DNA from: Saccharothrix deserti
Lineage (GTDB): Bacteria > Actinomycetota > Actinomycetes > Mycobacteriales > Pseudonocardiaceae
Assembly (NCBI RefSeq): GCF_009769385.1
Contig: NZ_VKAB01000017.1
Coordinates: 186,001-250,000 of the forward strand
Reading direction: 5' to 3'
Length of the DNA: 64,000 nt
Below the pieces are notes generated by a model. The model was not told where the DNA came from, did not search any database, and saw only the letters and a list, made by a program, of their open reading frames with translations. A program made the position numbers and the translations under genes. The stretch's first letter is position 1, and each line of letters starts with the position of its first letter. Of this stretch, positions 7,623-15,180 are shown piece after piece.

Positions 7623-8204
7623 ATGAACGAACAGCTCATCTCCCTTTTCCGCGCGCACATCGAGCCTTCCGCCCCGTTGGACGAGGTCGACGCGGCGGCC
7701 GCCCGGATCGCCGCCGCCGTCGGCGGCTCCAGCCCGCACCTCCCGTTGACCGCCCTGGTCGCGGGCGCCTACCAGGTGCTGCTCCGCCGTCTACCCAGGT
7801 CGGAGGCTCTGTCGCTGGTGGCGCAGGCGTTCCACGAGCCCATCCGGCCGTACGTGCACGACGGCACCCGTGCCGCGTTGGACGCCTCCGACGACCCGTT
7901 CTCGGTGATCACCGGCTACTCGAAGGACCGGGAGGAGAACTACTTCGGCTCGGACTTCTCGTTCACCCGCGTCGAGGACGCCTCTCAGTACCTGGTCGAC
8001 GTCCACCGCTGCTTCTACGTCCAGGTGTTGGCGGTGGCAGGCGTGCCCGAACTAGGCCCCGTGTTCTGCGAGTTCGACGCCGCGTGGATCAGCGCCATCG
8101 ACCGTGACCGTCACCACGTGGACTTCCAACGCCCGACCACGATCGCCCACGGCGCCCCCACCTGCCCCTTCCACTTCCGCCGCGCAACCCCAAACTCCCC
8201 CTGA
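7623..8204 (+). CDS. L-2-amino-thiazoline-4-carboxylic acid hydrolase-like protein
   Basis: A 193-residue cytoplasmic protein without membrane segments or signal. The C-terminal half, FYVQVLAVAGVPELGPVFCEFD followed by RPTTIAHGAPTCPFHFRR, matches what I know of the ATC-hydrolase family (Pfam ATC_hydrolase), whose members carry conserved cysteines in PxFCxxD and GxxxCPF contexts. The founding activity opens 2-amino-thiazoline-4-carboxylate on the way to cysteine, but most members are uncharacterised. ATG 7623 is the first start consistent with the domain; upstream is only the inverted repeat. It is separated from the sugar operon by about 100 bp and convergent with the FadR-type regulator. The family call is fairly good, the reaction here unknown. 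Confidence 0.7.
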   Translation: MNEQLISLFRAHIEPSAPLDEVDAAAARIAAAVGGSSPHLPLTALVAGAYQVLLRRLPRSEALSLVAQAFHEPIRPYVHDGTRAALDASDDPFSVITGYSKDREENYFGSDFSFTRVEDASQYLVDVHRCFYVQVLAVAGVPELGPVFCEFDAAWISAIDRDRHHVDFQRPTTIAHGAPTCPFHFRRATPNSP

Positions 8205-8220
8205 CCCAGCCCCCAAACAC

Positions 8221-8418
8221 GAGAGTCGAACCTTCAGATCCCGAGAGTCGAACACTCAGGTGCCGAGAGTCGAACGCTCAGAACGCGTGTGTCCTACGTT
8301 CAGGACAGGTGTGTCCTACGTTCGGAACGCGTGTGTCCTACGTTCACGGCAGGTGTGTCCTACGTTCAGGACCCCTGAGTTCAACGCTCAGAACACCGGG
8401 AGTCGCGTTCTCAGGCAC
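8221..8418. repeat. tandem array of nine 22-bp units (array 1)
   Basis: Nine diverged units in strict 22-bp register begin at 8221, 8243, 8265, 8287, 8309, 8331, 8353, 8375 and 8397. Two unit types alternate in blocks: GAGAGTCGAAC-nCTCAG-type (first three) and GTGTGTCCTACGTTCAGGAC-type (next four), then CTGAGTTCAACGCTCAG and a degenerate end unit. Many units contain a short dyad, for example GTCCT/AGGAC or CTGAG/CTCAG, around a 6-7 nt loop. The array fills the gap between convergent genes and precedes a terminator hairpin. Related arrays lie at 10698 and 59227. I do not recognise the family. Confidence 0.92.
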
Positions 8419-8521
8419 CGTGAGGCGTCCGGTCGGGGATCGTGAGCAGGCTGCCCGGTGCAGTTGTCCACAGGCAGCCTGCGAACGCCGCGGATTGTCG
8501 GTCCCTTGTGGCAGGGTTAAA

Positions 8522-8550
8522 GCAGGGGTCCCCTTGGCGGGGACCCCTGC
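8522..8550. terminator. strong hairpin terminator between convergent genes
   Basis: GCAGGGGTCCCC (8522-8533) pairs perfectly with GGGGACCCCTGC (8539-8550) over a 5-nt loop. On the minus strand it is followed by TTTAACC, so it best serves the FadR-type gene, but it may act both ways. The same stem sequence recurs at 17490. Confidence 0.8.
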
Positions 8551-8572
8551 AGGGCATGGGAAGGCTGGTTGG

Positions 8573-9247
8573 TCAGGCCAGGTCGGACAGCCACTGCTCG
8601 ACGCCGGCCACGTGCACCGTGGACCAGGAGCGGGCGAGTTCGGGTTGGTGTGCGGCCAGGGCGTCGACGATGGCGCGGTGTTCGGCGACGGTCCGGTCCA
8701 CCGCGCCGCCTTGCGTGATGCCGCGCCAGATGCGGACCCGGACGGTCGGGCCGGCGAGGGTGTCCAGGAGCTGCGCGAGGTAGGCGTTGCCCGAACCCTG
8801 GGCGATGGCGCGGTGGAATTCCAGGTCGTGCTCGACCAGTTCCTCCACCGACCGGGCGGACTCGGCGGCGTCGCACAGGGCACGCAGCGAGGCGATCTCG
8901 TCGGGCCCGACCCGCTGCGCCGCCATCGCCGCGGCCGCCGGTTCGAGGATCCGCCGCACCTGCAGGACCTCCAGCACGGAGTCCTCACCGCGGTGCAGGT
9001 CGAGCACGAACGACAGCGCGCCGAGCAGGTCGTCGGCACGCAGGCTGGACACGTACGTGCCGTCACCCTGCCGCACGTCCAGGACCCTGACCAGCGACAA
9101 CGCCTTGACCGCCTCACGCAGGGAGTTCCGCGACAGCCCCAGTCGCTCGGCGAGGTCCGCCTCGCGCGGCAACCGGTCGCCCGGCTTCAGCTCGCCCGAG
9201 ACGATCATCTCCTTGACGCGCAGGATGGCGTCGTCGGTAACTGCCAC
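8573..9247 (-). CDS. GntR-family transcriptional regulator, FadR/FCD subfamily
   Basis: A 224-residue regulator. The N-terminal winged helix shows LPREADLAERLGLSRNSLREAVKAL, the recognition region of GntR proteins, and the C-terminal all-helical FCD domain (from about residue 85) contains EHDLEFHRAI, EHRAIVDAL and a late His, the metal and ligand pocket of FadR-type effectors. GTG 9247 gives the normal length; an upstream ATG at 9358 would add 37 residues with no match to the family. Divergent to nagA; the 190-bp gap holds a FadR-type palindrome and a DasR site. It may regulate itself and either nagA or the deoxy-sugar operon. Ligand unknown. Confidence 0.88.
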   Translation of the reverse strand: MAVTDDAILRVKEMIVSGELKPGDRLPREADLAERLGLSRNSLREAVKALSLVRVLDVRQGDGTYVSSLRADDLLGALSFVLDLHRGEDSVLEVLQVRRILEPAAAAMAAQRVGPDEIASLRALCDAAESARSVEELVEHDLEFHRAIAQGSGNAYLAQLLDTLAGPTVRVRIWRGITQGGAVDRTVAEHRAIVDALAAHQPELARSWSTVHVAGVEQWLSDLA

Positions 9248-9365
9248 GGCGGTCCTCGACTCGTCAGCTAGACCTCGGATGTCTGGCGCCAAGTATGGGC
9301 CACGACGAAGCGCCGCGCGGCGGAACCACCGTGCGGCAAGACATTTACCCGCCTTCACTCTATTC

Positions 9366-9380
9366 GGTTATCTTATAACC
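9366..9380. promoter_or_regulatory. candidate operator for the FadR-type regulator
   Basis: GGTTAT-CTT-ATAACC is a perfect 6+6 palindrome with a 3-bp centre, in an AT-rich island of the divergent FadR/nagA gap. Its size and symmetry suit a FadR-subfamily dimer. Position about 120 bp upstream of the regulator start and 60 bp upstream of nagA. Confidence 0.5.
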
Positions 9381-9411
9381 AGACGTGACGGCGTCCGCCA
9401 CTTGCCGCCAT

Positions 9412-9427
9412 AATGGTCTGGACCATT
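9412..9427. promoter_or_regulatory. DasR-responsive element (dre) before nagA
   Basis: AATGGTCTGGACCATT has perfect 7-bp arms (AATGGTC/GACCATT) and agrees at 13 of 16 positions with the known dre consensus A(C/G)TGGTCTAGACCA(C/G)T. It abuts the Shine-Dalgarno GAGGAGGG of nagA, so bound DasR would block transcription. A dasR gene is 7 kb downstream. Confidence 0.85.
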
Positions 9428-9438
9428 GAGGAGGGACC

Positions 9439-10638
9439 TTGGACACGGTTGTCGCAGCTCCGCGAGCACTGCTCGGTCGCACCATCACCGGTCCCGTCAG
9501 CCTGAGGTTCAGGGCGGGCCGGATCGTGGACGTCGTCGCGGGCTCACCGCCCGACGGCGCCGAGGTGCTGACCGACGGCCTGCTCACCCCGGGCCTGGTG
9601 GACGTGCAGGTGAACGGGGCGGTCGGGGTCGACTTCGCCGAGGTGGACCCCGACGGCATGGCCGCGGTGGCGCGAGCGCTCCCGCGGACGGGGGTGACCC
9701 GTTTCCTGCCGACCCTGATCACCGCACCGGTGCCGGTCGCGGTGCGCCAGGCGCACGCCGTCCTGGCCGCGTCGGCGATCCTGCCGCGGCACGCGGGCGC
9801 CAAGCCGCTCGGCGTGCACCTGGAAGGGCCGTTCCTGTCGCCGAAACGCGCGGGCGTGCACGATCCCGCGCTGATGGTGGCGCCCGGCCCGGCCGAGATC
9901 GACATGCTCCTGCACGACGAGGTGCTGCGCCGCGCCCTGCGCATGGTGACGCTCGCCCCCGAGCAGCCGGGCGGCCTGGACGCCGTCCGCAGGCTGGCCG
10001 AGGCGGGCGTGCTGGTGGCCGTCGGTCACAGCGACGCGACGGGCGAGCAGACCAGGGCAGCCGCCGACGCGGGCGCCCGGATGGTGACGCACCTGTTCAA
10101 CGCCCAACGCCCGCTGGGCCACCGCGAACCGGGCGTGCCCGGTGTGGCGCTCGTGGACGACAGGTTCACGCTGGGCCTGATCGCGGACCTGGCGCACGTC
10201 GGCCCGGACGTCTGCCGGCTCGTCTTCAACGCCGCCGGCCACCGGGTGGCGCTGGTCACGGATGCCGTGGCCGCCGCCGGCATGCCGCCCGGCCGCTACC
10301 AGCTCGGCGGTGCGGACGTGCTGCTCACCGAGGACGGCGTGCCGCGCTCACCGGAGGGCACGATCGCCGGCAGCGCGCTCACCCTGGACCGGGCCGTGCG
10401 CAACATCGTGTCGGTGGGCGTGGACCTGGCGGACGCGCTGGCGTCGGCGACCATCGTCCCGGCCGACGCGATCGGCGAGCCCACGCTGGGCCGCCTGGAG
10501 CCCGGTGCCGTGGCCGACCTGGTCTGGTGGGATGACGACCTCCGGCCGCGCAAGGTGTGGGTCGACGGCGAGGTCGTGTTCGACAACACGGCGGCGCACG
10601 AGAACGCGCCGGTCGGCGTGGCCGCGGCCGGTCAGTAG
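9439..10638 (+). CDS. nagA: N-acetylglucosamine-6-phosphate deacetylase
   Basis: A 399-residue amidohydrolase that removes acetate from GlcNAc-6-phosphate in the cytoplasm. Visible features are LTPGLVDVQVNGAVGVDF at the metal-site strand, the metal ligand Glu in GVHLEGPFLSPKRAGVH, the substrate/metal histidines in VAVGHSDAT and THLFNAQRP, and the catalytic Asp in ALVTDAVAAAGMPPG. In many NagA proteins the asparagine-alanine pair is followed by M (NAM); here it is NAQ, a small change. The TTG start at 9439 is chosen because GAGGAGGG (9428-9435) lies just upstream. It is preceded by a dre site and ends at a strong terminator, so it is monocistronic. Its product feeds the deaminase encoded on the other strand. 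Confidence 0.95.
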   Translation: MDTVVAAPRALLGRTITGPVSLRFRAGRIVDVVAGSPPDGAEVLTDGLLTPGLVDVQVNGAVGVDFAEVDPDGMAAVARALPRTGVTRFLPTLITAPVPVAVRQAHAVLAASAILPRHAGAKPLGVHLEGPFLSPKRAGVHDPALMVAPGPAEIDMLLHDEVLRRALRMVTLAPEQPGGLDAVRRLAEAGVLVAVGHSDATGEQTRAAADAGARMVTHLFNAQRPLGHREPGVPGVALVDDRFTLGLIADLAHVGPDVCRLVFNAAGHRVALVTDAVAAAGMPPGRYQLGGADVLLTEDGVPRSPEGTIAGSALTLDRAVRNIVSVGVDLADALASATIVPADAIGEPTLGRLEPGAVADLVWWDDDLRPRKVWVDGEVVFDNTAAHENAPVGVAAAGQ

Positions 10639-10648
10639 TCGCGGAAAA

Positions 10649-10684
10649 GCGAGAGGCCCGAGGGTGATCCCTCGGGCCTCTCGC
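10649..10684. terminator. hairpin terminator after nagA
   Basis: GCGAGAGGCCCGAGGG (10649-10664) pairs fully with CCCTCGGGCCTCTCGC (10669-10684) over a TGAT loop, 11 bp after the nagA stop. No T-tract, as usual in high-GC actinobacteria. Confidence 0.85.
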
Positions 10685-10697
10685 ATGTGCGCTTGCC

Positions 10698-10851
10698 TAG
10701 TCCTGAGTGTTGAACTCAGGGGTCCTGAACGTTCGACTCTCGCGTTCTGAACGTAGGACACACGCGTTCTGGAGGTAGGACACACGCGTTCTGGAGGTAG
10801 GACACACGCGTTCTGGAGGTAGGACACACGCGTTCTGGAGGTAGGACACAC
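10698..10851. repeat. tandem array of seven 22-bp units (array 2)
   Basis: Same family as the array at 8221 but in the opposite orientation. Units begin at 10698, 10720, 10742, 10764, 10786, 10808 and 10830. The first three are diverged; the last four are identical, each reading GCGTTCTGGAGG then TAGGACACAC, which points to recent expansion. The third differs from them only in TGAACG for TGGAGG. The array lies between the nagA terminator and the stop codon of the deaminase gene. Confidence 0.93.
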
Positions 10852-10859
10852 GCGTGTGG

Positions 10860-11903
10860 TTAGCGGGTTCGGGTGACTTTGTTCAGGCCGCGGGGGCTGT
10901 CGGGGTCGCCGCCGCGGGCCAGGGCCAGGCCGTGGGCCAGGCGCTGGATCGGGAGGATTTCCAGGATCGGGGCGACTTCCTCGGCGGTCTCGGCCACCGG
11001 GATGCGCAGCGCCGCGGAGACCTTGTCGGAGGCCGAACCCACGGCGAGGACGTCGGCGCCGCGGCCGTGCACCGCGTCCAGCACGTCGTGCAGAGCGTCA
11101 CCGCCCTTGCCGGAACTCGTCACGGCGAGGACAGCCGTCTCCGCGTCCACCGCCGCCACCGGCCCGTGCAGCAGGTCCGCACCGCTGTACGCCCGCGCCG
11201 CCAGGTACGACGTCTCGGCCAGCTTCAACGCCGACTCCAACGCCGTCGGCAGCGAGTACCCGCGCCCGGTCGTCAGCACCCGGTCCACGAACCGGTACCG
11301 CTGCACCGCCTCGGCCACCGCGTCCGCCGACAGGTCCAGCGTCGACTGCGCCAGGTCACCCAGGGACACAGCCGCCGTACCGTCACCGCCCCGAATGGCG
11401 TCCACCAGCAGGTACAACGCCAGCAACGTCGCCGAGTACGTCTTGGTCGCCGCCACCGCCTGCTCCACGCCCGCGCCGACGTCCACCGACAGCTCGGCGG
11501 CCCCGTTCAACGGCGACGACGCCGTGTTCGTCACCGCCACCGTCAACGCCCCGCGCGCCCGTGCCGACTCCGTCACCTCCAGCAGGTCTGGCGACCCGCC
11601 CGACTGCGACACCGACACCACGAGCACGTCACGCAGGTCCGGCTGAGCCCCGTACAGCGTGGTCGTGGACGGCGACACCAGCCCGGCCGGCAACTCCAGC
11701 AGCACCTCGGTCAGGTATTTCGCGTACAAAGCGGCGTGGTCGCTGGACCCGCGCGCCGCCAACAGCACGAAACGCGGCCGGCGCGCGGCGATCGCCGAAG
11801 CGACCGACGCGATCTCGGCCCGCCGCGCGAGGAGGTCGGCGAAGATCCCGGGCTGCTGGCCGATCTCGGCCGCCATGTGCCTGCCGGGCTGGTGGTCGGT
11901 CAT
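10860..11903 (-). CDS. SIS-domain glucosamine-6-phosphate deaminase (NagB-II type)
   Basis: A 347-residue protein of two SIS (sugar isomerase) domains without the glutaminase domain of GlmS. Motifs are AARGSSDHAALYAKY and VSVSQSGGSPDL in SIS-1, the substrate loop GAGVEQAVAATKTYSA, TTGRGYSLPTALESALKL in SIS-2, ADLLHGP and the C-terminal DSPRGLNKVT closely resembling GlmS. Such proteins convert glucosamine-6-phosphate to fructose-6-phosphate and ammonia, the step after NagA. Last gene of the DasR-controlled transport operon, 13 bp after the GH3 gene. A dre-like site lies inside the 3' end of GH3, about 135 bp upstream of this start, and could give it separate control. Confidence 0.85.
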   Translation of the reverse strand: MTDHQPGRHMAAEIGQQPGIFADLLARRAEIASVASAIAARRPRFVLLAARGSSDHAALYAKYLTEVLLELPAGLVSPSTTTLYGAQPDLRDVLVVSVSQSGGSPDLLEVTESARARGALTVAVTNTASSPLNGAAELSVDVGAGVEQAVAATKTYSATLLALYLLVDAIRGGDGTAAVSLGDLAQSTLDLSADAVAEAVQRYRFVDRVLTTGRGYSLPTALESALKLAETSYLAARAYSGADLLHGPVAAVDAETAVLAVTSSGKGGDALHDVLDAVHGRGADVLAVGSASDKVSAALRIPVAETAEEVAPILEILPIQRLAHGLALARGGDPDSPRGLNKVTRTR

Positions 11904-11916
11904 CGCAATCCCCTAC

Positions 11917-13359
11917 TCAGATGCTTGCGGCGATGCGCTCTGCCGCGGCTCGCAGGCACACCCGTGAACCGCCGTGGGTGTCGACGCGGGCGGCGGTGCC
12001 CAGGTCCGGTCCGGGCACGCCCGTCTCGACGTGAACTAGGTCTAGACCAATACTAACCAGCGACGCCACCAGCTCGCGAGTCCAAGCATGGCGGTGTGCC
12101 TCACGTGTCACCACCACGACAGTGCGTCCGGAAGCCGACGAAGCGATGTCGGAAGCCGACCTGGAAGACACCACCGAGGTGCCCGGCAACAGCTCCACCA
12201 GATAAGGCCCGAGCCCCCACGGCACGTCACCGACCGCGATCGACGGTTCCACCGCCAGATCCACCACCACCGGCGGCCCCGACAGCCGCAGCGACCCGCG
12301 CACCTCCAACGCCTCACGGGCCGCACGCAGCCCCAACGCGGGATCGTGCCCGTCCACCGAAGACGGAGGCGTGCCCAAAGCCGCCGTCCGCCGAGCCGCC
12401 TCCTCCAACCGCGCCAACGGCAGCTCACCGGACTCCACGGCCGCCACGATGCTGTCGACCAGCCACTGCAACCCGTCGTCGTCCAACGGCTCGCCACCCA
12501 GGCACAACGCGTCCACACCGGCCACCAACGCCCGCACGGACCCCTGCGCGAGGTCGCCGCCGACGGCCTTCATGTCCAGCCCGTCGGTGATCACCGCCCC
12601 GGTGAACCGCAGCTCCTCACGCAGCACCCGGAGAGCGAGCGGGTTCAAAGTGGCCGGCGCGGAACCCCACTCCGGCACCACGAGATGCCCGGTCATGATC
12701 GACCGCACCCCCGCCCGCACCGCCGCCCGGAACGGCACGAACTCCACCGCCTCCAGCTCCGCCACCGACCGCGGCAACACCGGCAGCGCCGCGTGCGAGT
12801 CCACAGTGGATGCACCGTGGCCGGGGAAGTGCTTGGCGCACGCCGCCACCCCGACCGCCTGCATCCCCTCCACGAACGCCGCCACGTGCGCGCCCGCCGC
12901 CACCGGGTCCGACCCGAAGGACCGCACCCCGATCACCGGGTCGTCCAACGTCAGCACCAGGTCCGCCGACGGCGCCAGGTTCAGGCTCACCCCGCACGCC
13001 GCCAACCGCGACCCGATCGACGCCGCCACCGCCCGCGTCAACCCCAGGTCGTCCGCCGCGCCCAACGCGTGGTTGCCCGGCACCTCCGACCCGTGACCGG
13101 CGTCGAGCCGGGTGACGTCGCCACCCTCCTCGTCGATCCCGATCACCACGTCAGCCCGCACACCCCGCAGCTGTGTGTTCAGGGCTTTGACCTGCGCGTC
13201 TTCGGCCTGATCGTCGGCTCCGCCGACGGGTACGACGTTGCGCCCGAACAGCACCACGCCGGCGAGCCCGTCGGCCACCCGCTTCAACAGCCAGTCCGGC
13301 GCCGAGGTCCCGTGGAACCCCGGCAGCAGGACACCCGACGCGAGCCGGTGCAACGACAT
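11917..13359 (-). CDS. glycoside hydrolase family 3 beta-N-acetylhexosaminidase (NagZ-like)
   Basis: A 480-residue GH3 enzyme without a signal peptide, so cytoplasmic. The NagZ fingerprint KHFPGHGASTVDSHAALP is intact, including the Asp-His dyad that acts as acid/base in this subfamily, and the nucleophile Asp is in VITDGLDM. VIGIDEEGGDVTRL near residue 75 is the usual NagZ substrate-binding strand. It would release GlcNAc from imported chitobiose or muropeptide-derived disaccharides. The protein has an extra C-terminal region after about residue 330 that NagZ of E. coli (341 residues) lacks; actinobacterial members often carry it. It sits between the ABC permeases and the deaminase, fitting uptake, cleavage and catabolism in one operon. 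Confidence 0.9.
   Translation of the reverse strand: MSLHRLASGVLLPGFHGTSAPDWLLKRVADGLAGVVLFGRNVVPVGGADDQAEDAQVKALNTQLRGVRADVVIGIDEEGGDVTRLDAGHGSEVPGNHALGAADDLGLTRAVAASIGSRLAACGVSLNLAPSADLVLTLDDPVIGVRSFGSDPVAAGAHVAAFVEGMQAVGVAACAKHFPGHGASTVDSHAALPVLPRSVAELEAVEFVPFRAAVRAGVRSIMTGHLVVPEWGSAPATLNPLALRVLREELRFTGAVITDGLDMKAVGGDLAQGSVRALVAGVDALCLGGEPLDDDGLQWLVDSIVAAVESGELPLARLEEAARRTAALGTPPSSVDGHDPALGLRAAREALEVRGSLRLSGPPVVVDLAVEPSIAVGDVPWGLGPYLVELLPGTSVVSSRSASDIASSASGRTVVVVTREAHRHAWTRELVASLVSIGLDLVHVETGVPGPDLGTAARVDTHGGSRVCLRAAAERIAASI
12036..12051. promoter_or_regulatory. dre-like site inside the GH3 coding sequence
   Basis: The 10-bp core GGTCTAGACC (12039-12048) is a perfect palindrome identical to the dre core; outer positions match less well (12 of 16 overall). 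It encodes codons for I-G-L-D-L near the GH3 C terminus and lies about 135 bp upstream of the deaminase start. It could be an internal operator or roadblock. Confidence 0.55.
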
Positions 13360-13365
13360 GCGGCC

Positions 13366-14187
13366 CTACCCCTTCACCGCACCGGCGGTGACACCGGTGA
13401 CCATCTTGCGCTGCACGATCAGGAAGAACACCAGCACCGGCAGGGTGAACAGCGCCGAAGCGGCCATCGCGCCACCCCAGTCGGTGCCGAAGTTGGTCTG
13501 GAACCCCGACAGCCACACCGGCAGGGTCTCCTTGGCCTGGTCCTTCATCAGCGACAACGCGAACAGGAACTCGTTCCACGCGGTCACGAACGCGAACACC
13601 GACGTGGCCACCAGACCGGGGCCGAGCAGCGGCAGCGTGACCCGCCGGAACGCGCCCCACCGCCCGCAGCCGTCCACCATCGCCGCCTCCTCCAGCTCCA
13701 GCGGGATGCCGTTGACGAACCCGCGCAGCGTCCACGCGCAGAACGGCAGCGTCACCGCGAAGTAGATCAGCGCCAACGCGGGCAGCCGGTCCAGCAGGTC
13801 CAGGTCGCGCATCATCAGGAACATCGGGATCAGCAGCGCCTCGAACGGCGCCATCTGCGCCACCAGCATCAGCATCACGAAGCCCTTGCGGCCCTTGAAC
13901 CGCATCCGGGACAACGCCACCGCCGCCAGCAGACCCACCACGATCGCGCCGAGCACCGCGCCCAACGACACCAGCAGGCTGTTGCCCAGCGCGTTGAGGA
14001 ACCCCGGCTTCGTCCACGCGGTCACGAGGTTCGCGTCCGTCACCGAGAACGGCACCAGGTCGTAACCGCTGGTCAGCATCTCGCCACGCGGCTTCAACGC
14101 GGTCGCGACCATCCAATAGGTCGGGAACGCGAAGAACAGCGCCACGACCAGCGCGACCACGTTCGCGGAAATCTTCTTCGCGATCAC
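13366..14187 (-). CDS. carbohydrate ABC transporter permease, MalG/DasC type
   Basis: A 273-residue inner-membrane protein with six predicted helices. The EAA loop, LELEEAAMVDGCGRWGAFRRVTLPLL, is where the ATPase docks. GTG 14187 overlaps the stop of the partner permease (GTGA). It forms a heterodimer with that permease. The operon has no ATPase gene; in this family a shared MsiK-type ATPase encoded elsewhere usually energises several sugar importers. Confidence 0.92.
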   Translation of the reverse strand: MIAKKISANVVALVVALFFAFPTYWMVATALKPRGEMLTSGYDLVPFSVTDANLVTAWTKPGFLNALGNSLLVSLGAVLGAIVVGLLAAVALSRMRFKGRKGFVMLMLVAQMAPFEALLIPMFLMMRDLDLLDRLPALALIYFAVTLPFCAWTLRGFVNGIPLELEEAAMVDGCGRWGAFRRVTLPLLGPGLVATSVFAFVTAWNEFLFALSLMKDQAKETLPVWLSGFQTNFGTDWGGAMAASALFTLPVLVFFLIVQRKMVTGVTAGAVKG

Positions 14188-15173
14188 AGCGAGCCCTCCT
14201 GAGAACGGACCAGCCTGCGCAGGTACTGGAACGTCAGCAGCGCCAACAGCGCCACCATCACCACGGACACCGCCGCCGCCACCCCGAAGTGGCTCTTCGA
14301 GATGCCCTCCAGGTACTGGTAGACGGCCAACGTGGTGCTGCCGCCGTCCGGGCCGCCCTTCTTCATCGCCCAGATCTGGGCGAACACCTTGAAGTCCCAC
14401 AGCAGCGACAGGAACGTCACCATCAGCAGCAACGGCCGCAGCTCCGGCCACGTCACCGCGCGGAACGTCTGCCACGCCGACGCGCCGTCGATGCCCGCCG
14501 CCTCGTACTGGTCCTTGGGGATGCCGATCGCGCCCGCGTACAGCGAGAACGCCAGGAACGGGATCGCCTGCCACACGATCAGCAGCCCGATCACGGTCAG
14601 CGTCGACGTGCCGGTGGAGAACCACGAGTACCCGGCGAACGAGTCGAACCCGACCTTCACCAGGGTCTTGTTGAGGATGCCGTACTGCTGGTCGAAGATC
14701 CACTGGTAGACCGTGGTGGCCGCCAGCAGCGGCATCGCCCACGCCAGCAGCATCGCGACCTGGAGCACGATCCGCACGAACGGGCTGATCTGCCGCATCA
14801 GCAGCGCGATCAGCAGACCCGCGAGCACCGACACGGCCACCACGAGCGCGGTGAACACCACCGTGCGCACCGTGATGCCCCAGAACGCCGGGTCGCCCAG
14901 GATCTCGACGTAGTTGTCCAGACCGGTCCACACGACCTCGCCGCGGGTCAGCTCGCGCAGGTTCAGCTTGCGGAAGCTGGTCACCACGACGGAGAGGACG
15001 GGCCAACCGATCAGCCAGAGGATGGCCACCACGGCGGGGGCCAGCAGCAGGTAGGGCAGCGCCCGGTCGAAGGCGCCGCCCCGACGACGCGGCGCGCCGT
15101 CCGGTGCGGCACGCCGCGGCGCCGACGTGGAGGTCGTCGGCACCGCGGCGTCGGTCGTGTGCACGGCCGTCAT
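14184..15173 (-). CDS. carbohydrate ABC transporter permease, MalF/DasB type
   Basis: A 329-residue membrane protein. About 40 cytoplasmic residues rich in Pro/Arg precede the first helix (LPYLLLAPAVVAILWLI), and six helices follow. The ATPase-docking loop is QYEAAGIDGASAWQTFRAVTWP. It begins 8 bp after the binding-protein gene and its stop overlaps the next start. Together with the downstream permease it should form the channel for the DasA-like receptor. Confidence 0.92.
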   Translation of the reverse strand: MTAVHTTDAAVPTTSTSAPRRAAPDGAPRRRGGAFDRALPYLLLAPAVVAILWLIGWPVLSVVVTSFRKLNLRELTRGEVVWTGLDNYVEILGDPAFWGITVRTVVFTALVVAVSVLAGLLIALLMRQISPFVRIVLQVAMLLAWAMPLLAATTVYQWIFDQQYGILNKTLVKVGFDSFAGYSWFSTGTSTLTVIGLLIVWQAIPFLAFSLYAGAIGIPKDQYEAAGIDGASAWQTFRAVTWPELRPLLLMVTFLSLLWDFKVFAQIWAMKKGGPDGGSTTLAVYQYLEGISKSHFGVAAAVSVVMVALLALLTFQYLRRLVRSQEGSL

Positions 15174-15180
15174 GCGATCG

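Noticed and set aside
8265..8330. tRNA-like T-arm (GTTCAA, AGTCGAAC) in the repeat array
   Set aside because: No acceptor, D or anticodon arms of the right size; the resemblance is limited to a few bases.
8221..8418. CRISPR array
   Set aside because: Units are contiguous with no spacers and repeat similarity is graded, so this is a tandem repeat, not repeat-spacer structure.
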